A DNA stretch of 56,858 bases, taken from positions 116,651 through 173,508 of the forward strand of contig PBDU01000005.1 in assembly GCA_002718195.1 (NCBI GenBank). Direction: 5' to 3'. The notes beneath the pieces are model-generated. The model saw nothing but the letters and a program-made list of their open reading frames with translations. It searched no databases and had not been told where the DNA came from. Of this stretch, positions 1-7,172 are shown one piece after another; the stretch's first letter is position 1, and each line of letters begins with the position of its first letter. Source of the stretch: Methanobacteriota archaeon (GTDB lineage: Archaea; Thermoplasmatota; Poseidoniia; Poseidoniales; Poseidoniaceae). Position numbers and translations under genes: made by a program.

Positions 1-407
1 GCACCGCAGACAAACGGAATTTCATAGTTTGATTTGTCTATGTGGAAGAATGGATCTGCAGGTGTTAAAACTTCAGATTCATCTATCATGTCCACTCCCA
101 TAGATTCCAGGATTCTTGCTTCGCCGTCGTGTCCGATTCTTGCTTTAGCCATGACTGGAATGGATGTGCAATCTAGAATTCCTTGAATCATGTCGGGATG
201 GCTCATTCTCGCTACTCCGCCTGCTTTTCTTATGTCCGCTGGGACTCTCTCAAGTGCCATTACGGCAACGGCTCCGGAGTCTTCAGCAACGGCAGCTTGT
301 TCAGGGTCGACGACATCCATGATGACTCCACCTTGTTGCATTCTAGCAAATCCTCTTTTCAGAAGGTCGCTTCCCCTACGGAAATTGTTGAAGTCTAGTG
401 TTTCCAT
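1..407 (-). CDS. pdxS: Pyridoxal 5'-phosphate synthase lyase subunit PdxS, 5' part only
   Basis: PdxS builds pyridoxal phosphate from ribose 5-phosphate, glyceraldehyde 3-phosphate and ammonia delivered by the glutaminase PdxT. The first 135 residues are present; the gene runs off the left edge. The N-terminus carries the family's phosphate-binding barrel start: [13 protein letters not shown] with the conserved Asp31, the [10 protein letters not shown] stretch, and [10 protein letters not shown] in which Lys88 corresponds to the Schiff-base lysine for ribose 5-phosphate (Lys81 in Bacillus). The ATG at 405-407 is the only sensible start because it precedes the conserved [16 protein letters not shown] block. 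PdxT is not visible and could lie beyond the edge. Identification is very secure; completeness is unknown. Confidence 0.96.
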   Translation of the reverse strand, partial: METLDFNNFRRGSDLLKRGFARMQQGGVIMDVVDPEQAAVAEDSGAVAVMALERVPADIRKAGGVARMSHPDMIQGILDCTSIPVMAKARIGHDGEARILESMGVDMIDESEVLTPADPFFHIDKSNYEIPFVCG

Positions 408-470
408 GATATCACCACTTTGGAGGTCCCTAAAATAGGTATGTTTTCAGCCTTGATTCCTTATATTGAA

Positions 471-749
471 TCAATCATCTGCTAGAACAGGAGAATCTCC
501 TTCCGCAATAGGAGCATCTACTGCCTCATCTGCATTCCTGTCTATCCATGCTTCTTCTTCATCTGGAACATCAGTGTCAGCAAAAATTGCATCGACAGGG
601 CACTCTGGAATGCATGCTCCACAATCAATGCATTCGTCAGGATCGATTACTAGATAAGTGTCAAGTTCTCTAAAAGCTTCAACAGGGCATACAGCAACGC
701 ATTCTTGATACTTGTGATCAACGCAAGTGGATGTTACAACGTGTGGCAT
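471..749 (-). CDS. 7Fe ferredoxin ([3Fe-4S][4Fe-4S])
   Basis: A 92-residue soluble electron carrier. Near the N-terminus Cys9, Cys17 and Cys21-Pro form a C-x7-C-x3-CP pattern, as in Azotobacter-type 7Fe ferredoxins. A second block, CIDCGACIPECP, gives C-x2-C-x2-C-x3-CP for a 4Fe-4S cluster. The C-terminal third is very acidic (DVPDEEEAW and on), a common tail in this family that helps docking to basic partners. The ATG at 747-749 was chosen over an in-frame upstream ATG because MPHVVTSTC is the family's usual N-terminus and a TATA-like box lies 40 bases upstream. Its redox partner cannot be told from context; it is a single-gene unit between pdxS and the DUF54 gene. Confidence 0.95.
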   Translation of the reverse strand: MPHVVTSTCVDHKYQECVAVCPVEAFRELDTYLVIDPDECIDCGACIPECPVDAIFADTDVPDEEEAWIDRNADEAVDAPIAEGDSPVLADD

Positions 750-785
750 TTTGTTTTCCTCGTGTTGCCTTAAGTGCATACTGTA

Positions 786-794
786 CATATATAC
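786..794 (-). promoter_or_regulatory. TATA box for the ferredoxin gene
   Basis: On the minus strand this reads GTATATATG and sits about 40 bases before the ferredoxin ATG. Archaeal transcription usually starts about 25 bases after the TATA centre, which would leave a leader of roughly 15 bases. Position and composition are seen; promoter activity is inferred. Confidence 0.55.
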
Positions 795-832
795 TTGCAT
801 GCGCTAGTAGATAATTTAGGGGGTCCGAAAAA

Positions 833-1249
833 TTAGCCAAGAAGGTCAGTTATTTGTTGGATTGTGCTCTGGTCACCGAATTTCTTTATTTTGATTGAGA
901 ATTTGACACTGCTAGACGAACCTGGGGGCGATATCTCTGGTTTGCCTGCGACCAGTGATGCTTTGGATACCCGAAAGTGCATGCAATCATTGGAATCTAA
1001 CCTTTCGAGCGAATTTGCAACTAATTCTGCTTTAATCTCATCTCCTAGATTATCAAGAACACACTGTATGGATTTGTTTTTTGTTAATTTGCAAGTTACC
1101 GAATACATACTACTGCCGTGATGTGATTTTGTCTTGTCAACTTTGGTCGAGTCTGGTTCGCCTGATAACCATGCAATCGAATCGCAGATGACGTCTAAAT
1201 TCTCGACAGCGCTGACTGTTGTCCTCAAGGATAGCCAATGGGCTGCCAT
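833..1249 (-). CDS. DUF54 / COG1325 RNA-binding protein (predicted exosome-associated)
   Basis: A 138-residue protein starting MAAHWLSLRTTVSAVE, the typical opening of the archaeal DUF54 family, small alpha-beta RNA-binding proteins related to ribosomal protein L5 and predicted to work with the RNA exosome. The middle (TKSHHGSSMYSVTCKL) and the end (KFSIKIKKFG) look like strands of this fold. It is transcribed away from eS1; the roughly 180 bases between them hold no convincing gene and are probably the two promoters plus the eS1 leader. The assignment rests on recognising the N-terminal pattern and length. The biochemical role of the family is itself only a prediction. Confidence 0.75.
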   Translation of the reverse strand: MAAHWLSLRTTVSAVENLDVICDSIAWLSGEPDSTKVDKTKSHHGSSMYSVTCKLTKNKSIQCVLDNLGDEIKAELVANSLERLDSNDCMHFRVSKASLVAGKPEISPPGSSSSVKFSIKIKKFGDQSTIQQITDLLG

Positions 1250-1430
1250 GAATTAACTACCCGCTCTTCATTAAAATGGCTTACTGAAAAATCTACTCCG
1301 ATAGCATTTCTTGTAATTCTATAGCGAGTTTTACATTGCATGTGTTTTCATATATGACCTGTATGTCGGCGACTTGCAAGTGGGGTAGCCCCCGCAAGAC
1401 GAAACCGAGTTGATTACAGTGGCAAGAAAG

Positions 1431-2450
1431 ATGAGCGCAAAGGCACGTGCAGAAGCACGTAAGCAGAGAGATAAGTGGAAGTCCAAGAGATGGTATACAA
1501 TTAGAGCACCAAGATTCCCTTGGGATTTCAAAAACATTGGCGAAACTTTGGGTGAGTCCGACGAGCACATATTCGGTAGAGTCTACAGCATGACATTGCA
1601 AGAGTTTAACGGTGATTTCACCAAGATGCACATTCTATTGAAGTTCAAAGTAACATCTTGCGTAGGTCAAGATGCTATAACACAATTCATAGGTCACGAG
1701 CATCAAAATGACCACGTAAGAAGGCAAGTTAGAAGATACAGAGGAAAGGTTGACGCTGTAGTCGATGTTGTAACTAAGGATGGGTTCCTAATTAGAATGA
1801 AGCCGATGATCATTACCCAGAATCGAGTAAAGACATCCGTCAAGCAATCCATCAGAGAAACAGCATCAGAAACAATCAGGACAACAGCCGCAAAAATGAC
1901 CTATGCTGACTTGCAAAAAATCATGCTTTCTGGCGAACTTGAAGAATCCATCTCTAAGGTTGTTAAGGTCATATATCCAACAAAGACCTGCGTGATTAGG
2001 AAGTCCCAATTGCTTCAAGAAGGTGTTGAGAATAACGACGGTCCTACTCTTGATGAAATCCATGCTCAAGAGGCACGACTAGAGGCTGAGATGAAGGCTA
2101 AGAAAGCGGCTCTTTTGGCAGCGGCAGCAGCAGAAGATGCTACAGATCAAGATGTTGAAGATGAAGGAGAAGAGGACTCTGCCGATGAGCAAGAGGTAGT
2201 TGCAGAAGAAACCGTTGATGAGGTTGTAGAAGAGGAAGCTACTGAGGAAGCTACAGAGGAAGCACCAGCAGAATCTTCTGACGATGACCTGTCCACCATT
2301 CCTGGAGTTGGTCCAGCAACAGTTACTAAATTACAAGACGCAGGCTTTACCTCATTCGCTTCACTGCTTGATGCAGGAGTTGAAGGCATATCAGAAATCA
2401 AGGGCGTTAGCGCAGCATTGGCTGAGAAAATTATTGCTCATCTTTCTTGA
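1431..2450 (+). CDS. rps3ae: Ribosomal protein eS1 (S3ae) with acidic linker and C-terminal HhH domain
   Basis: Residues 1 to about 220 are the archaeal/eukaryotic small-subunit protein eS1: a basic N-terminus (SAKARAEARKQRDKWK), KSKRWYTIRAP, EIFGR-like HIFGRVY, and a conserved core through RVKTSVKQSIRE and KTCVIRKSQLL. The family usually ends near here (about 195-225 residues). This protein continues to 339 residues with a long Ala/Glu-rich helix and acidic linker (EEATEEATEEA), then a helix-hairpin-helix unit of about 55 residues with two GxG-type hairpins (IPGVGPAT and IKGVSAAL). HhH units bind nucleic-acid backbone. The start is the ATG at 1431, preferred over 1410, because eS1 proteins begin with this Lys/Arg-rich stretch. 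No Shine-Dalgarno is seen. The ribosomal role is certain; the tail's role is unknown. Confidence 0.95.
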   Translation: MSAKARAEARKQRDKWKSKRWYTIRAPRFPWDFKNIGETLGESDEHIFGRVYSMTLQEFNGDFTKMHILLKFKVTSCVGQDAITQFIGHEHQNDHVRRQVRRYRGKVDAVVDVVTKDGFLIRMKPMIITQNRVKTSVKQSIRETASETIRTTAAKMTYADLQKIMLSGELEESISKVVKVIYPTKTCVIRKSQLLQEGVENNDGPTLDEIHAQEARLEAEMKAKKAALLAAAAAEDATDQDVEDEGEEDSADEQEVVAEETVDEVVEEEATEEATEEAPAESSDDDLSTIPGVGPATVTKLQDAGFTSFASLLDAGVEGISEIKGVSAALAEKIIAHLS

Positions 2451-2504
2451 TTTTAGTGCAATAAATCCCGATGAGTTCATACCATCATCCGAGTTGCAAT
2501 ATTC

Positions 2505-3284
2505 ATGCGCCTTGGTGTGATTGGTGGCACTGGATTGGTAAGAATAGAGGATTTTGATTTCCTTTCAAGCCAAGGCTTCGAAGTAAAATCTGATGATTTT
2601 ATCAATGCCGATACCGAGTTCGGCAATGTTCCACTACGGTGTATTTCTTTTTCAAAAGACAGTTCTTCACATGAGTTAATATTCCTACAAAGACATCATG
2701 GGCTAACCGAGACAAGTACTCCACCTCATAACATAAATCATAGAGCAAACATTGCTTCATTGAAGGGCTGCAATGTTGATGGAATAGTGGGTATTTGCTC
2801 TGTTGGTACCCTTAGCGAAATTTTCCCCCCGGGGAGAATTGGTTATGCCAGTCAGTACATCGATTTCACGGGAGTTGCTACCACTTTTTTTGATGATTCA
2901 GCACAATTTACTTCTGTGACAAACCCCTTTGACTTGGACTTGAATTCTAAAATAGACAAGGCTCTGAGAACAAACCAGAATATAGATTCCAACGAAAAAA
3001 TAGACTTTTGCTACTATCTTGCCCAGGGTCCGCAATTTGAAACATCTGCTGAGATTCGAGCCATTTCTATGCTCGGAGGAGAGGTGGTCGGAATGACAAT
3101 GCCTAGAGAGGCAAAATTGTGCAGGGAATTGGAAATTCCATATTCTGCGATTTTGATTTCATCAAATTGGGCAGCAGGGAAAGAACCTGGAGACCCAAAC
3201 GCTGATTTAAGCCATGAATCGGTATCTAATCAGGCTAATGAAAAATTAACACCAGTTCTAGACTGTCTTGCTTCCTTAATCTGA
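2505..3284 (+). CDS. MTAP/PNP family phosphorylase, probably 6-oxopurine (methylthioinosine) specific
   Basis: A 259-residue purine nucleoside phosphorylase of the trimeric MTAP/PNP family. It has the N-terminal phosphate loop GVIGGTGL, RHHG at about residues 63-66, HNINHRANI, and GPQFET-SAEIR at 175-184 before the methionine that contacts ribose. It would cleave methylthioadenosine or a related nucleoside with phosphate for purine and methionine salvage. Where adenine-specific enzymes carry two base-reading aspartates (human MTAP Asp220 and Asp222) this protein has Asn221-Trp-Ala223-Ala-Gly, which favours a 6-oxopurine such as methylthioinosine or inosine. It follows eS1 after 54 bases. Family is secure; substrate is inferred. 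Confidence 0.88.
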   Translation: MRLGVIGGTGLVRIEDFDFLSSQGFEVKSDDFINADTEFGNVPLRCISFSKDSSSHELIFLQRHHGLTETSTPPHNINHRANIASLKGCNVDGIVGICSVGTLSEIFPPGRIGYASQYIDFTGVATTFFDDSAQFTSVTNPFDLDLNSKIDKALRTNQNIDSNEKIDFCYYLAQGPQFETSAEIRAISMLGGEVVGMTMPREAKLCRELEIPYSAILISSNWAAGKEPGDPNADLSHESVSNQANEKLTPVLDCLASLI

Positions 3285-3320
3285 GAAAAGAATAATTCCT
3301 TCTCCAAGTCTGTATTATTT

Positions 3321-3686
3321 ATGGAAGATTTGTCTGTTGACTATTGGGTAAATAATGAAGCGAATAATGAATGGGAAGAAATGATGAAAAAGGTTGCACG
3401 TTTCCACGACAAATTCAATTTCGCTGAAAATAATGGTCACGACATGGGTTATAGAATTGCCTTGACGGTTGAAGAGCTCGGTGAACTAGCAGCAGCGATA
3501 ACCAAAGGCAAACCAATTGCTGACTGTGTTGAGGAAATGGCTGACATTTTGATACTCTTAATGGGACATTCCCTTGCCATGAAAGTAGATTTGAAATCAG
3601 CATTTGAGATGAAAATTAGTAAGATAATGAATCGTCCAACTCGAAAAGGAAGGCTAGGTGTAAGAGTTACTGAGTATAGCGATTGA
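3321..3686 (+). CDS. MazG-like nucleotide pyrophosphohydrolase
   Basis: A 121-residue all-alpha NTP pyrophosphohydrolase. The metal-binding motif is clear: Glu51, Glu52 and Glu55 in TVEELGELAAAI, then Glu72 and Asp75 in VEEMADILI, the EExxE...ExxD arrangement of the MazG/dUTPase-like superfamily. Such single-domain proteins remove pyrophosphate from non-canonical or excess nucleotides, often dCTP or dUTP. It lies tail-to-tail with folA-thyA, so a role in keeping the pyrimidine deoxynucleotide pool clean would fit the context, but the substrate cannot be read from sequence. Close homologues include phosphoribosyl-ATP pyrophosphohydrolase, which the neighbourhood does not suggest. Confidence 0.85.
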   Translation: MEDLSVDYWVNNEANNEWEEMMKKVARFHDKFNFAENNGHDMGYRIALTVEELGELAAAITKGKPIADCVEEMADILILLMGHSLAMKVDLKSAFEMKISKIMNRPTRKGRLGVRVTEYSD

Positions 3687-3702
3687 TGCAATTAAAGGAG
3701 CA

Positions 3703-4173
3703 TCAGTTTCTAATCCATTTTTGGAATTTCATGTCAAAATCATCGTTTTCACCCGCTTTTACAATCTCTTCGGATTCTAAACTAAAATCTTCAGGGTTGA
3801 TTTCGGGGGCAAAGGTGTCTCCATCTTCTATCTTTGAATCGATGATTGTCCTGTATATGACATTTGATTCTTCGATAAATATAGAATAAATTTCTCCACC
3901 TCCGATGACGAACAGATCATCGGTTTTCGCTAACCCTCTGACCTCCTCAATAGACATTACTTCGACATCATCTCTATTCGATCTTGAAATAACAATATTT
4001 CTTCTACCAGGCAAAGGGAAAGGCAGAGAATCCCAAGTTTTCCTACCCATTACTACAGTTTTCCCTAGAGTAGTTTTTTTGAAAAATTGCAAATCTGTTG
4101 ATTGTCTCCAAGGTAGGTCACCATTTTTTCCTATGACTCCGTTTAGGTCACAGGCAAAAATCATCATCAACAT
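3703..4173 (-). CDS. folA: Dihydrofolate reductase
   Basis: A 156-residue DHFR, reducing dihydrofolate with NADPH after thymidylate synthesis. Visible are NGVIGKNGDLPW (Met20 loop and substrate pocket), VVMGRKTWDSLP (NADPH site), RRNIVISR, and FVIGGGEIY, the glycine-rich dinucleotide loop. The acidic residue that protonates the pterin corresponds to the Asp in STDLQFF. The gene begins 9 bases after the thyA stop; a GAGG-type Shine-Dalgarno about 7 bases ahead of the ATG at 4173 decides the start against further ATGs at 4167 and 4164. The thyA-folA pair is the normal bacterial arrangement, suggesting both were acquired together. Identification is secure. Confidence 0.94.
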   Translation of the reverse strand: MLMMIFACDLNGVIGKNGDLPWRQSTDLQFFKKTTLGKTVVMGRKTWDSLPFPLPGRRNIVISRSNRDDVEVMSIEEVRGLAKTDDLFVIGGGEIYSIFIEESNVIYRTIIDSKIEDGDTFAPEINPEDFSLESEEIVKAGENDDFDMKFQKWIRN

Positions 4174-4182
4174 CAAATCGCC

Positions 4183-4977
4183 TCAAACTGATATAGGTGC
4201 GGAAATATGAGGGTGATGTTCGTATCCTTCCACGGTAATTGATTCGTAGGTAAATTCGTCTATATCCATAATATTCTGATCTAGATGCAATTTAGGAAGT
4301 GACAAAGGTTCTCTGGATAACTGTAGTTTTGCCTGTTCAAGGTGATTTAAGTAAAGGTGAGCATCACCAATTGTATGGACGAATTCACCTGCCTCTAGGC
4401 CACAAACTTGTGCTACCATGTGAGTCAGCAAAGCATATGATGCGATGTTGAAAGGAACACCAAGAAATACGTCAGCACTTCTCTGGTATAATTGACAATC
4501 TAATTTTCCATTTGCGACCCTGAATTGGAAGAATGCATGGCAGGGCATAAGAGCCATTTCATCCAACTCTCCAGCATTCCATGCAGATACGATTATTCTG
4601 CGAGAATTCGGGTTTGTCTTTATCATTTCAATAGCTTTAGCAAGTTGGTCTACCTCTGTGCCATCTTGAGTTTTCCATCTTCTCCATTGTTTTCCATAAA
4701 CCGGTCCAAGATCTCCATTTTCATCAGCCCACTCGTTCCAAATTCTCACTCCATTATCCTGCAAGTAACCGATATTTGTTTCTCCAGAAATGAACCATAA
4801 TAGTTCATGGATAACCGATTTGAGATGTACCTTTTTTGTGGTAACTACAGGAAAGCCTTCAGAGAGGTCAAATCTCATTTGGTGCCCGAAAACGGATATG
4901 GTTCCGGTGCCAGTCCTGTCAGATTTTTCAACACCTTCGTCGAGAATTCTTTGCATTAAGTCGAGGTACTCTCTCAT
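4183..4977 (-). CDS. thyA: Thymidylate synthase ThyA (bacterial type)
   Basis: A 264-residue ThyA, the same length as the Escherichia coli enzyme and similar throughout. It methylates dUMP to dTMP with methylenetetrahydrofolate as both carbon and hydride donor, leaving dihydrofolate for the adjacent FolA. Key features: [16 protein letters not shown] (phosphate-binding Arg), [11 protein letters not shown], the catalytic cysteine in [25 protein letters not shown] with the dUMP-binding Asn, and HTIGDAHLY. Many archaea use ThyX or a divergent ThyA, so such a bacteria-like copy in a thyA-folA operon points to transfer from bacteria. The start ATG at 4977 gives the exact family N-terminus. Confidence 0.97.
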   Translation of the reverse strand: MREYLDLMQRILDEGVEKSDRTGTGTISVFGHQMRFDLSEGFPVVTTKKVHLKSVIHELLWFISGETNIGYLQDNGVRIWNEWADENGDLGPVYGKQWRRWKTQDGTEVDQLAKAIEMIKTNPNSRRIIVSAWNAGELDEMALMPCHAFFQFRVANGKLDCQLYQRSADVFLGVPFNIASYALLTHMVAQVCGLEAGEFVHTIGDAHLYLNHLEQAKLQLSREPLSLPKLHLDQNIMDIDEFTYESITVEGYEHHPHISAPISV

Positions 4978-5028
4978 GCTGCCACCAAATTTCCTCTAGG
5001 CAATGAGGCCTTTATTGCTTACTAATGC

Positions 5029-5808
5029 TCAAGGTGCCCCAAGTGCCTGTATGGAACCCATTAGTTGGTCTGTAAACCTACGATAAAGTCTGGCTAATTC
5101 AGCACGTATTTCATGTTCTTCTTTCGACCTCAAGTCTTTGAGTTTTGAAACCGACATATCTCCTCCACTTGCATGTGATAGCCATTGGTACCAAGATACC
5201 CCTTCACCTGCGTTAATACTGATAGTCTTCCATAATTTTGGAAGTTTATCCTTGCCTGGCTCCATCATATCTCTTGTACCTATCAACGCCATCGGAATAA
5301 CGATAGCATCTGGTTGAGCGGATGCAACTCTTGCGATTCCAGTTTTACCCGGGAGTAAGTATGGTTTTTCCTTCCTTTTGGAACGTGTCCCCTCCGGGAA
5401 AATTCCAAGAGCCCTGTTTGCTTTTAGAACCTTAACAGATTTTTTCAGAGCATCACTTGCTCCTGTTTCTCTCTTTGTCTCGATTTGTCCTGTTTGATTC
5501 ATCAATGTCCTAACTAAAGGCTTCTCGAAATGAGCGTCTTTAGCCATGTAATGAGTGGTACGTCTAGCTGCGGCAATGACCATAATTGGATCCACGTGAG
5601 AAAGATGATTTGCAGCTAGAATGATTTTTCCTTTGCGCGGTATATTGTTTAATCCATGCATTCTCAACTTTAGGAACAATCTAAGGAAGGGAGATAAGTA
5701 TGTTCTCATCATTCTGTAAATGGGTATTGAAGGGAGCCTTGACCTCCTTGCTCCAACATCCCAGAACTCTTTGAATTCCAACCATGCTTCGTGGAATTCC
5801 TTATCCAT
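5029..5808 (-). CDS. PlsC-like 1-acylglycerol-3-phosphate acyltransferase
   Basis: A lysophospholipid acyltransferase of the PlsC/LPLAT family. The four blocks are present: NHLSHVDP (the catalytic H-x4-D), the substrate block around TGQIETKRETG, FPEGTRS with the phosphate-binding Arg, and IVIPMALIGT. In bacteria it places a fatty acyl chain on glycerol phosphate at the membrane. Archaeal lipids are isoprenoid ethers, so its presence is notable. The reading frame extends upstream to a TTG at 5883, but the ATG at 5808 gives a 259-residue protein of normal family length and leaves 100 bases for divergent promoters with the neighbouring gene. The acyl substrate is unknown. Confidence 0.9.
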   Translation of the reverse strand: MDKEFHEAWLEFKEFWDVGARRSRLPSIPIYRMMRTYLSPFLRLFLKLRMHGLNNIPRKGKIILAANHLSHVDPIMVIAAARRTTHYMAKDAHFEKPLVRTLMNQTGQIETKRETGASDALKKSVKVLKANRALGIFPEGTRSKRKEKPYLLPGKTGIARVASAQPDAIVIPMALIGTRDMMEPGKDKLPKLWKTISINAGEGVSWYQWLSHASGGDMSVSKLKDLRSKEEHEIRAELARLYRRFTDQLMGSIQALGAP

Positions 5809-5908
5809 AGGTTGTCTATTTTCATCGAGGGTTTGAATATTTCCGCCGAATAGTTGTAAACACGCCGGTTTAGCAATAATCAATAATGAGCGGTATTTGA
5901 TTTACACC

Positions 5909-7162
5909 ATGCGAGGTGTGAAGTGGCTCACATTTAGTGTAGTTACTTTGATGTTTAGCCTAGCATTTACCCCCACCGTGTTGGCTGAGACTAAATGGAC
6001 GGAGGATGGCTGGTTAGAAACAAACCTAGCAGAAAATCGCTTAACTGTAGGTGATGAATTTGGATGTTATGGGATACCCGGATTAGAATGGTCCATCGAC
6101 CCTGGTGCCGTTGCGGCAGAGTGCAGGGATTATATCGAATCTAGAACGGTTGCTTCCAAGTGGTCTAAATCTCCTATCTCCATTTACACTCCCGACTATG
6201 TCCCGATGTCTGGTCACACCAAAATCGCAAGTCAAGGGTTCACTGTCCACGGTGACCTCAACGGATTAGATGGATACACTGCATGGCATGATTCACAAGA
6301 TGTACCCGTATATGAGGAAGATTGGTACAATCTTGGTAGGAGAGGAGGATCTTTGGAATCAGGAATCGGTTCCCTAGATCTATTACAATCGGAGGTTGAG
6401 AAAGGTGGTCTAGTTAATATGTACTGGATTGGCAGAAATGACCAAGCTTCCATTAGAGCTGATTCTGAAATTGTAAATTGGCTTGAATATGACGCTGAAG
6501 TTTGGCTTACAACTTGGGGGGAAGCATGGTCTTATTGGGCCATTTCCAGGTGTTATGAATTCAGTCATGACTTAGTTGATAACAAAACTATTCATTTCAA
6601 GTTGTTGGAGACTGTTGCCTGTGAATCTTCTAACCCTGAGGCTTTTGATATCCCAACAACTTGGATGATTGATGTAGCCAACCAAACTATTGAAGATGTC
6701 AAAATTGAAGGCGAATCGGTTGAAGAAATGGGTCAGGTCAAGAACTTACAGAATGGTTGGAGGGTTGAAAATGGCTTACTTCTTCTAAGCGTACAGCATA
6801 ACCTTAGTGTTGAGATAGTCCTGGAGGATGAAATCGAGAGTTATGATATATTGGGCCAGACCGAATTTTTCAATGGTTTTGACTCAGCGGTTACAATAGC
6901 AGGTCACAGCACGAGAGATCTTTTCTTATGGTCTAGAAAATTTGTTGATGAAACAAATCTATCTTTCACTTGGTTACTCACGCCAAAAGAACTGGAACAA
7001 CACGGTTTGTTATTGCCTGCGATTGGATTGAGTATTAGTGCGATAACCATACTCGGAATGTTTTACTTATTGAGGACCGACAAATCAAGATTGACCAAAG
7101 AATCCGATTTTTACGAGAGATTAACCCCTAAAACTAATACCAAATTAGATTCTGAGGAGTAG
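5909..7162 (+). CDS. Membrane-anchored extracellular protein, function unknown
   Basis: A 417-residue protein that I do not recognise. The ATG at 5909 gives a classical signal peptide (MRGVKWLTF, a hydrophobic run, then VLAE as a likely cleavage point). A Trp- and acidic-rich extracellular region of roughly 340 residues follows, with four or more cysteines that could form disulfides. One transmembrane helix is seen near the C-terminus (LLLPAIGLSISAITILGMFY), followed by a basic stop-transfer and a short cytoplasmic tail. It is therefore anchored with its bulk outside. It lies 10 bases before trpS, but shared transcription need not mean shared function. No repeat or enzymatic motif was found. 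Confidence 0.7.
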   Translation: MRGVKWLTFSVVTLMFSLAFTPTVLAETKWTEDGWLETNLAENRLTVGDEFGCYGIPGLEWSIDPGAVAAECRDYIESRTVASKWSKSPISIYTPDYVPMSGHTKIASQGFTVHGDLNGLDGYTAWHDSQDVPVYEEDWYNLGRRGGSLESGIGSLDLLQSEVEKGGLVNMYWIGRNDQASIRADSEIVNWLEYDAEVWLTTWGEAWSYWAISRCYEFSHDLVDNKTIHFKLLETVACESSNPEAFDIPTTWMIDVANQTIEDVKIEGESVEEMGQVKNLQNGWRVENGLLLLSVQHNLSVEIVLEDEIESYDILGQTEFFNGFDSAVTIAGHSTRDLFLWSRKFVDETNLSFTWLLTPKELEQHGLLLPAIGLSISAITILGMFYLLRTDKSRLTKESDFYERLTPKTNTKLDSEE

Positions 7163-7172
7163 TGGTAGTCTA

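Noticed and set aside
190..438. Plus-strand frame of 82 codons rich in Ser and Ala
   Set aside because: It is the antisense of pdxS, whose conserved motifs are plain on the other strand.
1293..1430. Minus-strand reading frame ending with a protein-like stretch (VADIQVIYENTCNVKLAIELQ) upstream of eS1, where Pcc1 occurs in some archaea
   Set aside because: The frame runs antisense through the start of eS1, Pcc1 would be expected on the plus strand, and no usable start lies in the non-overlapping part. More likely leader and promoter sequence.
2219..2275. Glu/Ala/Thr repeat as a DNA repeat element
   Set aside because: It is an in-frame low-complexity protein linker, not a mobile or regulatory repeat.
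2147..2401. Ser/Thr-rich minus-strand frame (SSVASSVASSSTTSS) in the eS1 tail
   Set aside because: This is the antisense of the Glu/Ala linker repeat and not an independent gene.
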